A DNA stretch of 37,661 nucleotides from Chloromonas sp. AAM2 (GCA_004335635.1 QAXH01000991.1:1-37661); one strand, 5' to 3'; positions 1-12,525 are shown, counted from the stretch's first letter. A program made the numbers and translations. Notes: generated from the sequence alone by a model not told the origin.

Positions 1-1760
1 CATTGTTGCAGAGAAGACGAGCTTTCACCTTTCTTGCCAAGGTGCCGTGCAACTGCAGTTCTGACATGCATGTGCGTGGCTTTTTAAGTCAATGAGTTGT
101 TGTATAGAATGTGAGCCTGGGTGGTTGGTGTTCATGTTAGCCTAGCATCAAAAACACAGATACGCAACTCAGGGAAAGTGGTTCATCAATGGGCTGAGCT
201 TAGTCACTTGCACACGCACGCATAAACACAATTACAGCTGAAGAGGCCAAGCAGACTAGCATGCTCCGACCTGTGCGAGTTTGAACAGCTCGTGTAGCTG
301 CTGATGGTATTGCAAAGTCTGAATGTATACGAAACCGATCCTGCAGCATAATCTTTGTCAGAGTTTAAAGCGCTGCTTGCAAGCAATGGTATGATGGTTA
401 TGACATCGTGTTTGGCGAGCTCATGTCAAGTTGCTGTTCTGTCAACGAACCTAGAGAAACAATTGCCGAAGATATGTGCAGAAGCCCTGCTTGAGACAAA
501 TCCCCACACAAGTCTGATGAAATGGGTCCTACCCCCAAAGGCGGCAGGCCGAAGGCGAGGTGCCTCAGCCTTGCGCCCTGGGGGGTGCGTAGATGCCTGC
601 GTATGCCCAATCACGGCACTGAACTTGTTACATCAACACATGTGTGTTCTAGGGCGCCTGTCCCTTTATCCGACCAAATTCCATTACGCTATCCACGCGT
701 AACCGACACCTCAGGAAATGACAGTCCCTCAGGCAGACCAAGGAGTAACATAGTCGAACCGTGTGGCAGCAGCATTCCAGCGGATCCCAAGCATCATATG
801 GGCATGCATCCACGTGGAGCTCACCCAAGATGCAGGCTGGGGTGCCAGACTCCTTGCCTGCCTGCCAATCGCCATCACACCCAGTCAACTGCCCAACTCA
901 GGCCATGTCGGCATATTCAGAATGTGGATGATACAGACAAAACTGGCTGACCTGACCCGGCCTCCATGAGAGACTCTCAGTATTGCCTGCATTGCTGTTA
1001 TGTGCTCTACTACGCACTGCTGTATGCGCTCCTACTACTCCCAGAGCAAACACTTGATTACCAGCTTAAGTGGGGTTTCTAGACCATGCATCCGTTGGTG
1101 AATGAAGACAGTTGTGTTTCAGACCAGGTTGAGCAACGCAAAAGGAGCAGGTGAATATCAGTTGCTAGTCACGGCAACTACACCAGCTGCAACACTGTAA
1201 AAGGTCTGGTAATTTTCCACCACTTGCCAGGTACACGCATATTGTCAATCTGCTCTGAGGACAGCACAGCCACTAGCTTGGAAAGCGATCCCAGTTGCCT
1301 GTGCGTCGTCAGCAAGCATCACTCCACACCATGAGTCGCGACCAGCTGGCATGCATGGAAACGTGACGGTCTGGGATGCATGGCAAGATCCACCGATAAG
1401 GTCCTTCAGGGCATGATGCTCAGGGGGTCATGTAGGCGGCTGCTGAGCGCCTGGACTGTTTTTGTAGCGCCGCAAGCTGTGAACGCGGAACCACAGCGAG
1501 CGAGAAACCACAGCATGCAATGACGATGCCTTGCTTTCCGGGTGATGAAGGCTGCTGCTGCAGCAAAACCGCAGTGTGCAAAAAGCCATGTTGATGATGA
1601 AGACAGGTGCATGACAGGTTACGCGTATGCTCTTGCTTGGACAGGCTCGGCCAGCATGTCAACTCCGCATTGGCTGAGAGGCAAGCTACGCTTTGCCTGC
1701 TTTTGTTGCTATACTCTACAGCCCGCTATTCTCTTGTAAATATTCGTACTACGCCTCCCT
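1..1760. other. Intergenic region downstream of the M20 amidohydrolase
   Basis: No gene is supported here. The short open frames are out of phase with one another and match no family I recognise. The one recognisable element is an F-box/LRR-like gene fragment at 759-879, listed separately. The segment next to position 1760 is the 3' flank of the minus-strand hydrolase. I found no TGTAA-type polyadenylation signal on the minus strand within a few hundred bases of that stop, so the transcript end is not placed. Confidence 0.5.
759..879 (+). pseudogene. Fragment of the F-box/LRR-like gene family
   Basis: About 121 bp align without obvious gaps to 7993-8113 of the broken paralogue downstream and are roughly 85-90% identical by eye. 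The encoded stretch reads AAAFQRIPSIIWACIHVELT followed by LLACLPIAIT, against AAAFQQIPSIMWASNHVELT and LLACLPIATT in the paralogue. The similarity fades on both sides and no flanking exon of the family is present, so this is a dispersed relic rather than a gene. It lies about 7 kb from its closest relative, on the same strand, with the M20 gene between them. A recent segmental duplication followed by decay would explain it. Confidence 0.75.
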
Positions 1761-4700
1761 TCACAGTTCTTCATGCATCGCCTCCCGCTGTGCCTGTGCG
1801 TGTGCAGTGGCCAGGTGCTCTATGGCCCATGCAGCATGCAGGGCAGCGCCCCGGTGAAGCACACCCTCGTCAAGAAGGAACCTGCATGCAGGGTAAAAGG
1901 GTGACAAGTTTGTGTCCAGTTGTGTGATGTGGTCCAAAGTGCGGCCTGGCCCGTTACTGGCGCGCGACCAGAGCATCACCCGTTTGACATGTCAGCGAAC
2001 AGGCTGTCAATGTGTGCATTGTATAAGCATGCAGCAATCATTAAAAACAGAGCATGTACACTCAAACCACGTCTGAAGAGTGCGGCATGGTCAGTGCTGA
2101 CATACTTTGGGTTGTGCAGCGCATGCACACTGCCCAGTGTTTCATTGCGGATGCCCAGGAAGGCGAAGTTGCAGGGCGCCTTGCGGCAGTAGAAGGAAAA
2201 GTCTTCGCCTGCGGGCCACCAGGTTAGAGGGAGCAGTGGGTTCGGTTACGTGTTCATTCAAGAGTGATCTCTTCTGCAAGCAACGTGCTGTGAGAGCCGA
2301 GGATTGGGTATGTGACCTGCTTGCAAAAGGAATAGGACCTGTAGTTTGAGATCTGAAGCGTAAACCAGTTGACTGCGTGCGCCTGGCTGCGTGCGCCCGG
2401 CTGCGTGCACCTGCTGACTGGTGCCTAGCGCCACCCCTGGCGCACTGCTTGTTGCAAACAGGGCCCTTACACAGGAGTGTCAAGAGTCAGAGCATTGGCA
2501 GCCTCTGCCTCCATCTGATGCCGTCTATCTTACCCCCATCTTTGACTCTAGCCGTCTCACCCCTCGGCTTCCTCCCACGAGTCAAGAACCAACGAACCTC
2601 CAACCCCCTCTGCGTCTATCTGCTCCCCTCTTCTACCTACTGTGAAGAGTAGGGTTATTGACCTCTAGTCTTCCTGCCCCGCACCTGCCATGATTGGCTC
2701 CACCTCCACTACCTTATCGTCGCCCAGTACGCTGCGATACCACAGGGACACGAAAACAGTAACAGTGAACAGCCACAAAAAAACAAAGTAGCAAGGATTT
2801 GGATGGCTGGGAATGAGCTATACCGTGGTTTTATGCCTGTGTCGCGAGCCCGAGCCCCCCATAGTCCTGGACTAACATTTTTTTTCAGGCAATCAAGTTG
2901 ACTTGTGACTGTTCCATCTCAGGCAGAAACAGGAGTCTCTTACAACGCTGAGGTGTGGCACGCTCAACTCTATGAAAGACACAGATGCACACTTGGCTCC
3001 AGTTTCCCTGACCCACCGTTCCGCCACGCCCCGTGCAAACCGCATGGCAGACACGTCATTCACCAGCGGGGGGTAGTACTGCAGAGCAAGGTGACGGGCA
3101 GGGCCCGGCTCATAGTCAGAGAAAGCACGAACGATGGAGGATGGGACGGGTCGGAATCAGGGATGAGGGTATGACTAGGATCAGGGCGCCACAGCCTACC
3201 GATTGCTTGTCCAGCCCTTCCCTTCTGCCATTCAAAAGGTCACCGATTGGTCCCCCAGCCTCCCCTTCCCTCTCTTTTCTCCTCTTCCCTACCGGCTGTG
3301 CCTGCCCCCTCCCATTCCACCTACCCCCCGTCTTTGCCCTTACCGGTTGCTCCCCCAGCCTCCAGTCCACAGAGGCATTGCATCCGAATCCGCCCGCCAC
3401 CCCGCTGGCCAGCGACTCAAGCCGCTGCTGCAGGGAAACTATCGACTCATGTGACAGGGCCCTGTGCGCACATTCATAGACATTTTTGAATACACTATCG
3501 AGTTTGCATTGAGTAGCAGGAACACGTCGAGCTGTTGAGATGGGTAGCACAGCGCAACTTATTGATGTTGTAAGCACTGCATATGGTAAGCCAACAACAG
3601 CGCCCTGATATTGTGCAAGCCCCACGCCGTTATTCCCCACAACACAAAGGCATCGAACCCAACCCACAAGGAAACTGCAGCTGGTCGCTCTAAGGCTCGA
3701 GCCCCCTGTGTACCCCATCCCAATGTCGCGATGGAAAGCACAGTGTCCTGAAGCTCTCAACAAATCCCGCCTGCAGCTGTTTTCACCACCTGATCGTTCC
3801 TCCAAGCTCCGCTGTGTCCGGGATAACGTTGTATGCGTGACCGGCGCGCAGCAGAGTGATGCTCAGCACTGCACTGCCCAGGGGGGAGGTCTCACGGGAG
3901 ATGAGGGTCTGCCAACAGTGCACATGGAGGCAAGGGGGCAAGGTGTGTCAATGTCACGTGAGGCTATGAAACCAAAGCTGAACGTCTGCTACTTCGCATG
4001 GGATGTGTGCGGCCATGGAAAGACATGGAAGCTGTAGTTACTTAAGCATGTAGTTGTCTTTGTGGCAGATTGCTGACGTTGAAGTTGCATGTACCTACTT
4101 TTTGTAATTGCATGCAGCCCTCTGCCTCTCCGCCCAAAAACGGAGAAGCACTGCCTCCCCCGGGTCCTTCCACGATGCCCTTGACCCACATTGCATGCAA
4201 ATGCCCCTGCCGCCCAACCACATACCTCTTCGCCACCCATGCACGCAATCATTCTCAAGCATGCACTCAATCGATCATGCACACACACCTGCATGCCTGA
4301 CATGACCGCTGCTGCAGTCACGATTGGGTCCACGTTCAAGTGCGGCATGGCCGCATGCCCACCCCGCCCTGCATAACAGAACAGCACACATCAACGCAAA
4401 TGCATGGCCACAAACCATGCAGTGTGACATCACATACCGCATGCAGGGACTATTGACGCACATGCATGCTTGGTGCCGGGCCGATGCCAAACATGGCAGG
4501 CGACACCACACATCACGTGCAGGGACAATGTGTGAATGACACACCCACGCCTCACTCCTCTATGACCGTCCAAGCACGGCATGTGGCATAGGGTCTCTAT
4601 CACCATACACGTGCTGCACCACATCCCACCACGTCACACCTTGTAATAGCATGTCATGACACGCCACACCATACCGCAGCATGCCACACGGTGTCACACC

Positions 4701-6442
4701 AGCATTGCTACACGCCACTGACCTGTGATGGTCACCAGGAAGGACAGGGCCCCTGCCATGATGGTGCCCGGTCTCACGCCCAGCTGGCCAGAAGGGATCC
4801 AGGGGGCCACGTGCATGCCAAAAACGGCCGACACGCCATCCAATGCACCTACAGGCAGGGAAGGGATAGCACAGGATAGCCATGTTGAGAATGGCTGGTA
4901 TACACCCACATGGCATACACACCCATCAGACAAAGTGTGGCTTGCGGCGCGTGAGTACTTTGAGGCGAGTAAGGTGAATGATAGACAATAAGTGGCATGC
5001 ACGGCCGTTTCTTGATCACATGCTTTCAGGCACTCATGCTTGCCTTTCTCCATTGAGCATGAAATCTTGCAAGGCGACACGGTGGTAGGGGTACTGCCTA
5101 TAACAGTCCCTCTCCCTCACGCCAAAGCCCGGACCGGACGAGCATTCGCTTCATGTGCTCATCCAGCGTGTGCATTCGCTTGGGGCTCCCGCACACTCCC
5201 TGACTCACATACACTCTTCATCTCTCACTGTCACACTGTCACACTCACCCTCTTCCACTAGGTGTTCCCCTCCCGCTCCAAACTCCTCGTTGGGTTGGAA
5301 CAGCAGCCTCACACTTCCGGGCGGCAACTGCTTTTCAATCGCTTTCAACAGCCGGGCTGCCCCCAGCAGCATTGAGGTGTGGCCGTCATGCCCACATGCG
5401 TGCATGGCGCCTGGGTGGGTGCTGGCAAAGGGTAGGCCCTCCGGCTCCTGTGAAGCCAGAGTTTTATACTGGGTTCTCTGCCCTTGACAGCTCGCAGGAA
5501 GGAATGCACATGCACAAACATGTGGTGATCACACATCAATGCAGAGCTAGTTGTTCGCTGTGTTCGCACGGCTAAACTCTTGGGCCTGCTCTTGTGTCAG
5601 CCCTCAAATAAACATGCACATCCAACACACAACACTTAGCACATCAGTATGAGACATGCAGTCCCTACAGGGTCCACGCAAACAAGCCCCACCCACTTGG
5701 TGGACACTTAACAAACCACGTGGCCTAACATACCACGTGGCCTAACAGACACACATGTGGCCCCTCGCACCTGCACAGGCAGCGCGTCAATGTCTGCTCT
5801 CAGCGCCACCACCGGCCCGGGAACCCCACTGCTAATGGTCGCCATGATGCCGGTGCCAAAGTAGCCATCCCTGTGCGGCAAGTTTGTGTTTGTGAGTGGT
5901 ATGCATTGCAAGTGGTGTGTCGTGTGCTAGACAGGCAACTGGTTCGGGGAAAGCTGGTGCATGCGATCTTCCACTGCAGGAGTGGCTTTCGAATGTGTTG
6001 CATTTGAAGCCCGTCAAATCATGTGCAAGCAAGACAGATACCCTGCAGAGCCCAAGTGCAAGCCCAACAAGGTGTGGTGCATGTGTATGGCCGCGTGTGG
6101 ATGCAGGTGGCCATGGCATGCACTGGTCCAAACTTTTGTTCTCTGGAACATCAGGGCTATGCTGATATTTTCTCAACGGATCGTGGTGAAGCTGATAGGC
6201 ATGCAGACGAGGGGGTCTACTTACTGGTAGGGTATTTGAAGCTCATCAAGTACTTTCTTCACCATCGCCGATGTCTTGAACTCCGCACTGCCCAGCTCGG
6301 GCATGGCATGGAGTTCTCTTCGCAAATTAACCAGCCAGTCATTCGCATTCAGTGAATCGCCTAGGATCGAGTCTACAAGCGATGGCGACGCTAATGAATC
6401 ACATGCGCACAACACAAGGGGCAGAAGGACTGCTACCCACAT
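1761..6442 (-). CDS. M20 metallohydrolase, ILR1/IAR3-type amino-acid conjugate amidohydrolase
   Basis: Eleven exons join in phase to 430 aa: 6442-6225, 5870-5771, 5447-5249, 4848-4723, 4368-4289, 3908-3790, 3461-3344, 3078-3017, 2731-2685, 2208-2106, 1881-1761. The family removes amino acids from conjugates such as IAA-amino acids, using two metal ions. Visible motifs are RRELHAMPELG near residue 41, LRADIDALP (96-104), HACGHDGH (122-129), FQPNEE (156-161), FGMHV (182-186), GRGGHAAMPH, AYNVIPD, YYPPLVND, AGEDFSFY and LHNPK (387-391). The metal ligands of the plant enzymes (Cys124, His126, Glu161, His185, His388) and catalytic Glu160 are all present. The start at 6442 gives a classic signal peptide (MWVAVLLPLVLCAC); a longer in-frame start at 6565 is possible. 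The protein ends in HEEL, an HDEL-like ER-retrieval tail as in plant ILR1 relatives. Length matches the family. Substrate is inferred: other M20D members act on other N-acyl amino acids. Confidence 0.93.
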
Positions 6443-6632
6443 TCTCAGTAGACGATAGGGCAGAACAGCAGAAACTAAGGTCCTGATGACGGCAAGACAC
6501 ATCGCGCCAGACACCAGACATGTCATTGTTGTGTGAGCCAACTTGCATTCACAGATTGCATGCAAATCGGGTGCATCGTGTGCTGAGCAATTGCCCTTCA
6601 GCCTCGCTGCTGTGGCACGCTAGAAATCTAAA
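6443..6632. promoter_or_regulatory. Short divergent intergenic (putative shared promoter)
   Basis: About 190 bp separate the chosen start of the minus-strand M20 hydrolase from the first Met of the plus-strand F-box/LRR-like gene. No clear TATA box or known motif is visible. The hydrolase could start upstream at 6565, which would shorten the gap further. The promoter role is inferred only from the head-to-head arrangement. Confidence 0.25.
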
Positions 6633-8466
6633 ATGGGTGCTTGCATGTCATCAGATGAGGCCTACTTTGACAGCGCGTGGAATCCAGACGACACACCCTA
6701 CCCAGATGGCGAAGGCTTCGCCTTGATCACCTTGCTGACACACCCTAGCAAGGTACTTAGCTTCGTGGGAGCCAGCTGGCATCAGAAGCGTGTCCATCAT
6801 AAAAGGCAGCCAACAACTTCCTTGCTCGACCTGCCACCAACCTTGAGATGGGATCCTGAAACACCTCGCGCCCGCCGACCTGCTGGCGATTTTCATGAGT
6901 TGCAGCGTTCTGAGGGACCAGGTGCTGGCGGAACGGTGCCTGCGTGTCTGCATCACCTTAAGCTCGCCAGCCCAGGCGCTTATTCATGTTGGCCTGCACA
7001 CAAAACGCCCCACAACCGTACCTATGCCTCCAACGCTGCAGCTGGCTTTTTAAACGTCGCGCTGCTAACATCAACCTGTCCGCTTCTCCTGTCGCTGTTG
7101 CTGCCAAGGCCATGGAACAGTTGGCTCGCATCTTTGCCGATGGGGAACCTGAGCTCAAGGCCGTGAAGGTTTTCACGCTTGAGGTGAGCGCATTCATTTG
7201 GAGGGCGCACATGCAGTCAGGCGCAGTCCGCCAGCGGACGTGCTTGTCGTGGCTGGCACCATTCAAATCTGGCATCAGCAGACGGTGACAGATGTCAGGT
7301 GGACAGACAAACACATGTACAAGTATGGCGACTAATTCTTTGATCAAGTGCACCATTGCACAACAGTGAGATGATTTCAGTCATGACTGTCTGCTGACAC
7401 TTTACGGCTCACGAATGACGCACGACAATGGCACGACAATTAAATGAAACTGAGGCTTGGCGATGACATCAAAACGTGTCTGGATGGCATGACATCGAAG
7501 GTCGAAGCTGCCCGACGAATCAATCCCTGCTGCCAGCTGCTGTCTGTACCAGTTGTATGTATGCATGTACGTATGCACCAGCTTCTTGCCGAAGTTGGTC
7601 TTCCGGGGCCAATGCAGCCACCTTGACTCTTGCATGCCTGCTGCACGAACCTGCTGATACGTGCTACAAGCTCCTTGCAACCGATGCACACTTGCTCACA
7701 GCCTGGTTTCTGTTTTGCACTGAGCTGCACATCCGCCATGCAAAGGAGCTGAGGAGCTTATGGAGGTGCTGATGAGCATGCCGCACCTGACCCATCTCAC
7801 GTGCGAGAAGCTGTGCCTGCGACGCAACTACTATCAACACCCCTGCAAACCGACCCACCTTGCCCTGGCAACACTGGACGTTGAGAGTCTTGACCGCTTG
7901 CCACTGGACAAGCTGCAAGCCTGGCAAACCACACACGACATCGACAACACACCATGCTCAGTCATCCCCAGCCGCAACCTGCTCACCAACCACCGTGTGG
8001 CAGCAGCATTCCAGCAGATCCCAAGCATCATGTGGGCATCCAACCACGTGGAGCTCACCCAAGACACAGGCCGGGATGCCAGCCTCCTTGCCTGTCTGCC
8101 AATCGCTACCACAAACTCTTTGACAGGCGGCTTGTACCTGTCGTATGTCAAGCCAGTGACTGTCGAGCTACTAGCTGCCCTGCAGCACCACTTGGCAAGC
8201 ACATCTGTTTCATACGTCAGGTTCAAGAAATGCATGTGGGGCCCAGGCACTCTTCCTCGGCTGCTGGCCAGCCTACCCTCCACAGTGCAAACGCTGTCGG
8301 TTGACTCGCATGGGTTGAATGAAGCAGACATCACTGTGATGGGTGTGCACGCCTGCCGCTTCATCAACTGGTGGTTTGGGGCACTGAGCACTGGGAGCAC
8401 GGCTGGAATGAGCGTGTGCGGCAAGCCATGGCATGGGCTGGCCGTCAATACATGCGTGTGGTGTGA
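6633..8466 (+). pseudogene. Frameshifted F-box/LRR-like gene (paralogue of 10777-12525)
   Basis: Exon 1 (6633-6752) encodes a 40-residue acidic start (MGACMSSDEAYFDSAW) and splices in phase to an exon at 6810 reading LLDLPPTLRWD. The F-box then continues only in another frame as ILKHLAPADLLAIFMSC. Later pieces again sit in different frames: RRAANINLSASPVAVAAK (about 7040-7190), FCTELHIRHA (about 7710-7740) and the LRR-like block from 7754. The segment LLACLPIA...VKPVTVELLAALQHHLAST...EADITVMGVHACR matches the open paralogue. The true C-terminus HWEHGWNERVRQAMAWAG, ending at the TGA at 8464-8466, is one frame away from the long reading frame that runs on to 8584. I count about four frame disruptions (near 6853, 7045, 7745 and 8385). 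Undetected introns could explain some of them, but not those inside conserved motifs. The family would be a substrate adaptor of SCF ubiquitin ligases; this copy is probably dead. Confidence 0.65.
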
Positions 8467-10776
8467 GCCGCCGATAGTGGTTGTGGTCTGTGTTGACCAG
8501 ACTGACTGGTGTGCAGTGTTTGCAGAACGTGATCACTATGGGTGGCCAGAAAGGATCGGTCACGCAATGTGTGATGTCATATGATGAACATGTTCAATTA
8601 GACCGATAGTTGACGCTGACGTGCCAGTTGATGCGTTCTCTCACGATTTGTTGCTGCGAACGCTTTGGCCCTGTGCTGGGTGGCTGCTTGATTGAATGCT
8701 CAAGTACACGAGTAAACGTGATTAATGAGGTAGTGTAGAAGGTAGAGGAATCCCAACTTGCTGGGCTCGGGATATTGCCCGAGCGACCTTGTGTAATCCC
8801 GAGTTCATCCCGAGCTCAGAATGGCCTCTGACAGCCCCAACTCGGGATGTGATTCCTGATGCCATCCTGATGATCCTGATTCCATGTGCAGTCTGTGTCT
8901 ACCATCGATTTCCGGCTTGAGGTCAGGCATGGGCAGGGCAGGTAGCATGGCCTGTGCAACTGTGACAGGCCTCTGGAGCAACCTTCTGCTGGTGGCTACT
9001 AAGAGCATAAGCGATGTGGCACTTCCATTACATCCATGGTGGGCTTGCTAGAGGCGTGTGGTGCTTTGCCTGAGGCACAGGATCGCAAGTGTAGCCGCTA
9101 TAACGCTACTTTTGGGCTGGTTTGTAGGCTCAACTAGCACGCATTTAAAAAAGCCCATTCTACAGCGTCATGATGGACAGCAGCAGTGATATATCCAAGC
9201 AAGCTCATATGCTCATGTATGTTCAGTGCTTTGACATGTGTCATTCAATGAATTCAAGGTTTTGATGGGGCATTTTGAGTTCATTGTTTAATGGGCCAAT
9301 CCAGCCTGCTGTTGTTGACCAAAGCTTCAGCATTCACTGAGCAGTCAAGAGCCGCTTGCGCAGCAAGGTCAAGATTACAACTCTTGATTCTTTGATGCAC
9401 ATGATGCGGGTGGTCTCCCGTGATACTGGGAATTGGCAGCAGGACTTCAGTGCTCAGGCCGCAGAAATCTTGGCAGACATGGGCACACGTGCAGGTGATT
9501 GCCCACCCATGCTGAAAGAGTTCTTTTTTCACAAGCCCGAGTTGACACAGGCAAATCCCGAGTGAATCCCGAGTTGCCAGGCCCGACCTGGGGTGCTGAA
9601 TTCCCGACCTGAACCCTAGCAGAAATTTTGGGCTTGGAAGACCCGTCACGGGTGGTATTTGGCAGTTAGGACGACGGCGATTGTCAGTCTGATTCGCCCC
9701 TAAGTGCAACAATTTGAAGGCCATGAATGTAAGCTGCCACCCCTGTACTACTAGTGGTCAAAGCAGACCCGCCAGTGAAGCATCCGAGCAAATTGGTGAC
9801 CAGAGTTCTAAACTTGTTCATTGGGGTGGACGGTTGGTTCAAAATAATCCGAGTTCTCAGCTCTGCAAATACTTGGAACGATAACTAGCGGTTGGGATGC
9901 ATGCAACCATCCCAATTTTTAGATAACTCAATTTTGAACATGGCTTATATAAATCACGACAGGGGGTCCCACATGCAGTTAATGTAATGGTTGCATCTGT
10001 TCAAGGTGAGCTCTGCGAGACAAGGCAGGCCTGGTTGTGCAGACAAATCAGTGAAAGCCGCGTGACAGCGTGGGGACGGTGTGAATACACGTCTTGAGCC
10101 GGTTGAAAGTTAGCGCAGCGACCAACAAGAATGCTGGTCGAGACTGAGGAACTTTACAGAACGGACCCAGTCAGACGCAGTCAGACATGTTGCGAGCGAT
10201 TTTTTTAAGCCCTGCTGCAGGTGCAAACCCGCTGTCATTGCTGACACAACTTGCCATAAATTGCCTTCGACAGCGACAGCAGCCCGCCACCTTGCGCATT
10301 GGGCATATGATTGACGCAAAGTGTATGCCTGGGATGTACCTTGCGACAATGACTGGCCTATCAAAAGCTGGAAGCAGGAACGAGCTCATCGCACAAGGGC
10401 GCCCAACATAGCGACATCCCGCATATCTGATAGACGTTTGAACGGTTTATGACCGTCACGGTGGATATGCGGCAAAGTCGCAGGCTTGTGGATACGGGCA
10501 TCATATGTCATCAACGCCCTAGGAGGCTCCCTCGTGGCAGGGCCCAACCGTCCGCACGTGCATTTGCTGGATTTGCGAACAGGCGGACCGGCGAATATGA
10601 CGCGTAGACCTGTTCTCATCAATCCATTCGACTGCAAGCGCATGATGTCAGTGCATTCATCATACGTTGTCCGGTTTCCTTGCCAGGTCAACCAACTGAC
10701 AAGGCCGATTGCCACAGAGGCCGCTGTTATGCAAGCAGCAGCTCGCCCATGACGTGAGGGGCATCCAGCCAGAGCC
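8467..10776. other. Intergenic region between the two F-box/LRR-like copies
   Basis: No gene is supported. The strand-overlapping open frames at 9281-9724 (-), 10386-10847 (-) and 10486-10752 (+) match no family I know and have no convincing splice partners. Two patches, 8765-8850 and 9535-9600, are rich in the heptamer TCCCGAG or its complement and include the related strings ATCCCGAGTTCATCCCGAG and ATCCCGAGTGAATCCCGAG. The remainder shows nothing recognisable. Confidence 0.45.
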
Positions 10777-12525
10777 ATGATTGCCAGACTGCCAGAATCT
10801 ATTCTGCACGAAGTGCTGGCAGTCCTACGCTCAATCCTTTCTTTCAAACATGCAGGTGAGGTTTACTGATCCACCACTGCACTTCGACAAGCATTGTGTA
10901 GCTTGAAAACCTCGATATCAGCGAGGCCACTCAGTCATTTGCTTCCAATAACCAACCCAAAACCCATCGGCGTGTTCGCAGGGTCACACGAGATTTGGTG
11001 CTTCTTCATCGGCCGGTGTGTCTGAGGTTTGCGTTTCCCATCCAGGCCTGCCAGGTCGCGGCAGCCCAAGCCCAGCTGCAGCTGACCTGCAAGTACTCGT
11101 CGAATGTCCACCTATGGTGTGGCGGACTACCGGCAGAAATAGCGTCCAGTGATCGTTCATCAGGCACCTCGCTCATGTCTCAGGCAACCAGGGTGGCTGC
11201 CATCACCAGCGTATACCTAGGGGTGAGTGGGAAGTGTGGATTTGCCCAACACTGGTCTGTGAATTTTCTTTCCAGCAAGCCCCGTCCAGTGCAGTTGCCT
11301 TGCAGTGGCCTTGACAGACGGCAGAAGCAGATTGAATCCTGACCCGTATGAACATATGCTGGTCACAATCGTGCAGGATCTGTACCTGGGCGCTCTAGTG
11401 CCTTCATGGCTCGCTAACTGCTCCAACTTGACGACTGTTGAGCTGTTTCGCTGCCAGCTAAGCGGTGTGTCACTCCCGCTCACACCTGTATTTGCACAAG
11501 TCAAGCAACTGAAGATCACGCTGCCTTTGGCGCCCACGGACCAGGCCGGGCTGGCGGCATGGCAGCAACAGCTTGGCGGCCTGACAGCGCTAACTAGCCT
11601 TACAGTCGTGGTGGATGGGCAAGGGTCGACGAGCTTCCTCGACTGCTGCATGGCCGTTGGCACGCAACTGACGCGGCTCAGCTTCACGGCGAACCAGCAG
11701 TCGCAACTCCCAAATCTTGCCGCACGCTTTCCGTGTCTTAAGGAGTTGTACGTGCCTAACATGATTCTCTGCGACCAGGACGTGCAGATGCTGTTCAGTT
11801 TGCGCTTATTGAGGCGGCTGGAGTGCCACAGCTTCGACCTACAGCACAGCTACCACCACCGTTACTGCAGCTGGAATTACTTGGCCATGGAGTGTGTGCA
11901 TGTTGATGCGCTGGGTCGCCTGCCATTGGGTGGCCTGCAGACCATGCATATGGCTGGAAATGTCGTGGTCCCGAGTGCTAACATGAACACCACGATGCAT
12001 GTGGTTGCAGCCATTACCAAGTGTGCAGTGGAGTGGTGCCAAGCCGGCTCAAAGTACGCGTCTTTTACGCTTGATAACAGCAGCACCGGTGCAGGAACTG
12101 CTTGTCTGGCAGCCACCCTGCCCATCCTAGCCAGCAGCAAGCCCACGTCGCTGGTTATCTCACACGCCAAGCCTGTGACTCCTGAGCTGCTATCCGCCAT
12201 AGGCCAGCACCTTGCTAGCACTGAACGTCTTCAGCTCAAGCAGTGCACATTGGCATCTGACATCTGGTCGCTGATGCTACCCAACGTGCCGCTTGGCGTC
12301 CGTTTCCTGGGGTTTGACTTCAGCGATGGCTACAGTGTGACAGAGGCAGATGTACTGGCCATGTGCGTGCTTGCATGTCGCCCACTGAGCGTGCGCATAG
12401 CGCATCATGGTTGGTGGCAGGAGGGGTGGGAGCAGCGCGTGCAGGCCGCCATGGCTGCAGCTGACCACCAGCATGTGCAGCTGGAGGTGAGGAAGGTTAC
12501 AACGCCAAGCAGCCGGGGAGCATGA
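10777..12525 (+). CDS. F-box/LRR-like protein, open paralogue
   Basis: Proposed exons are 10777-10855, 10993-11222 and 11377-12525, in phase, giving about 485 aa. Exon 1 gives an F-box start (ARLPESILHEVLAVL). Exon 2 gives DLVLLHRPVCLRFAFPIQ. Exon 3 starts at DLYLGALVPSWLANCSNLTT and carries degenerate leucine-rich units: LTTVELFRCQL, LTSLTVVVDG, LTRLSFTANQ, LKELYVPNMI, LRRLECHSFDL, VRFLGFDFSD. The C-terminal block KPVTPELLSAIGQHLAST...EADVLAMCVLACR...WQEGWEQRVQAAMA is shared with the broken upstream copy. F-box proteins with C-terminal repeats usually select substrates for SCF ubiquitin ligases; that role is inferred. The first junction is weak: the better-looking acceptor at 10981 would break the frame, and the one at 10992 leaves a short F-box. 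A missed exon is possible. The 383-codon exon 3 is secure. Confidence 0.65.

Noticed and set aside
3116..3805. 229-codon minus-strand ORF as a single exon
   Set aside because: Only 3461-3344 matches the M20 family; the rest is intron read-through on both sides.
7760..8584. 274-codon plus-strand ORF as an intact gene
   Set aside because: Its last 65 or so residues are in the wrong frame; the conserved C-terminus lies in the next frame and stops at 8466, so the ORF is part of a frameshifted gene.
10386..10847. Minus-strand 153-codon ORF
   Set aside because: It overlaps the F-box start of the plus-strand gene and matches nothing recognisable.
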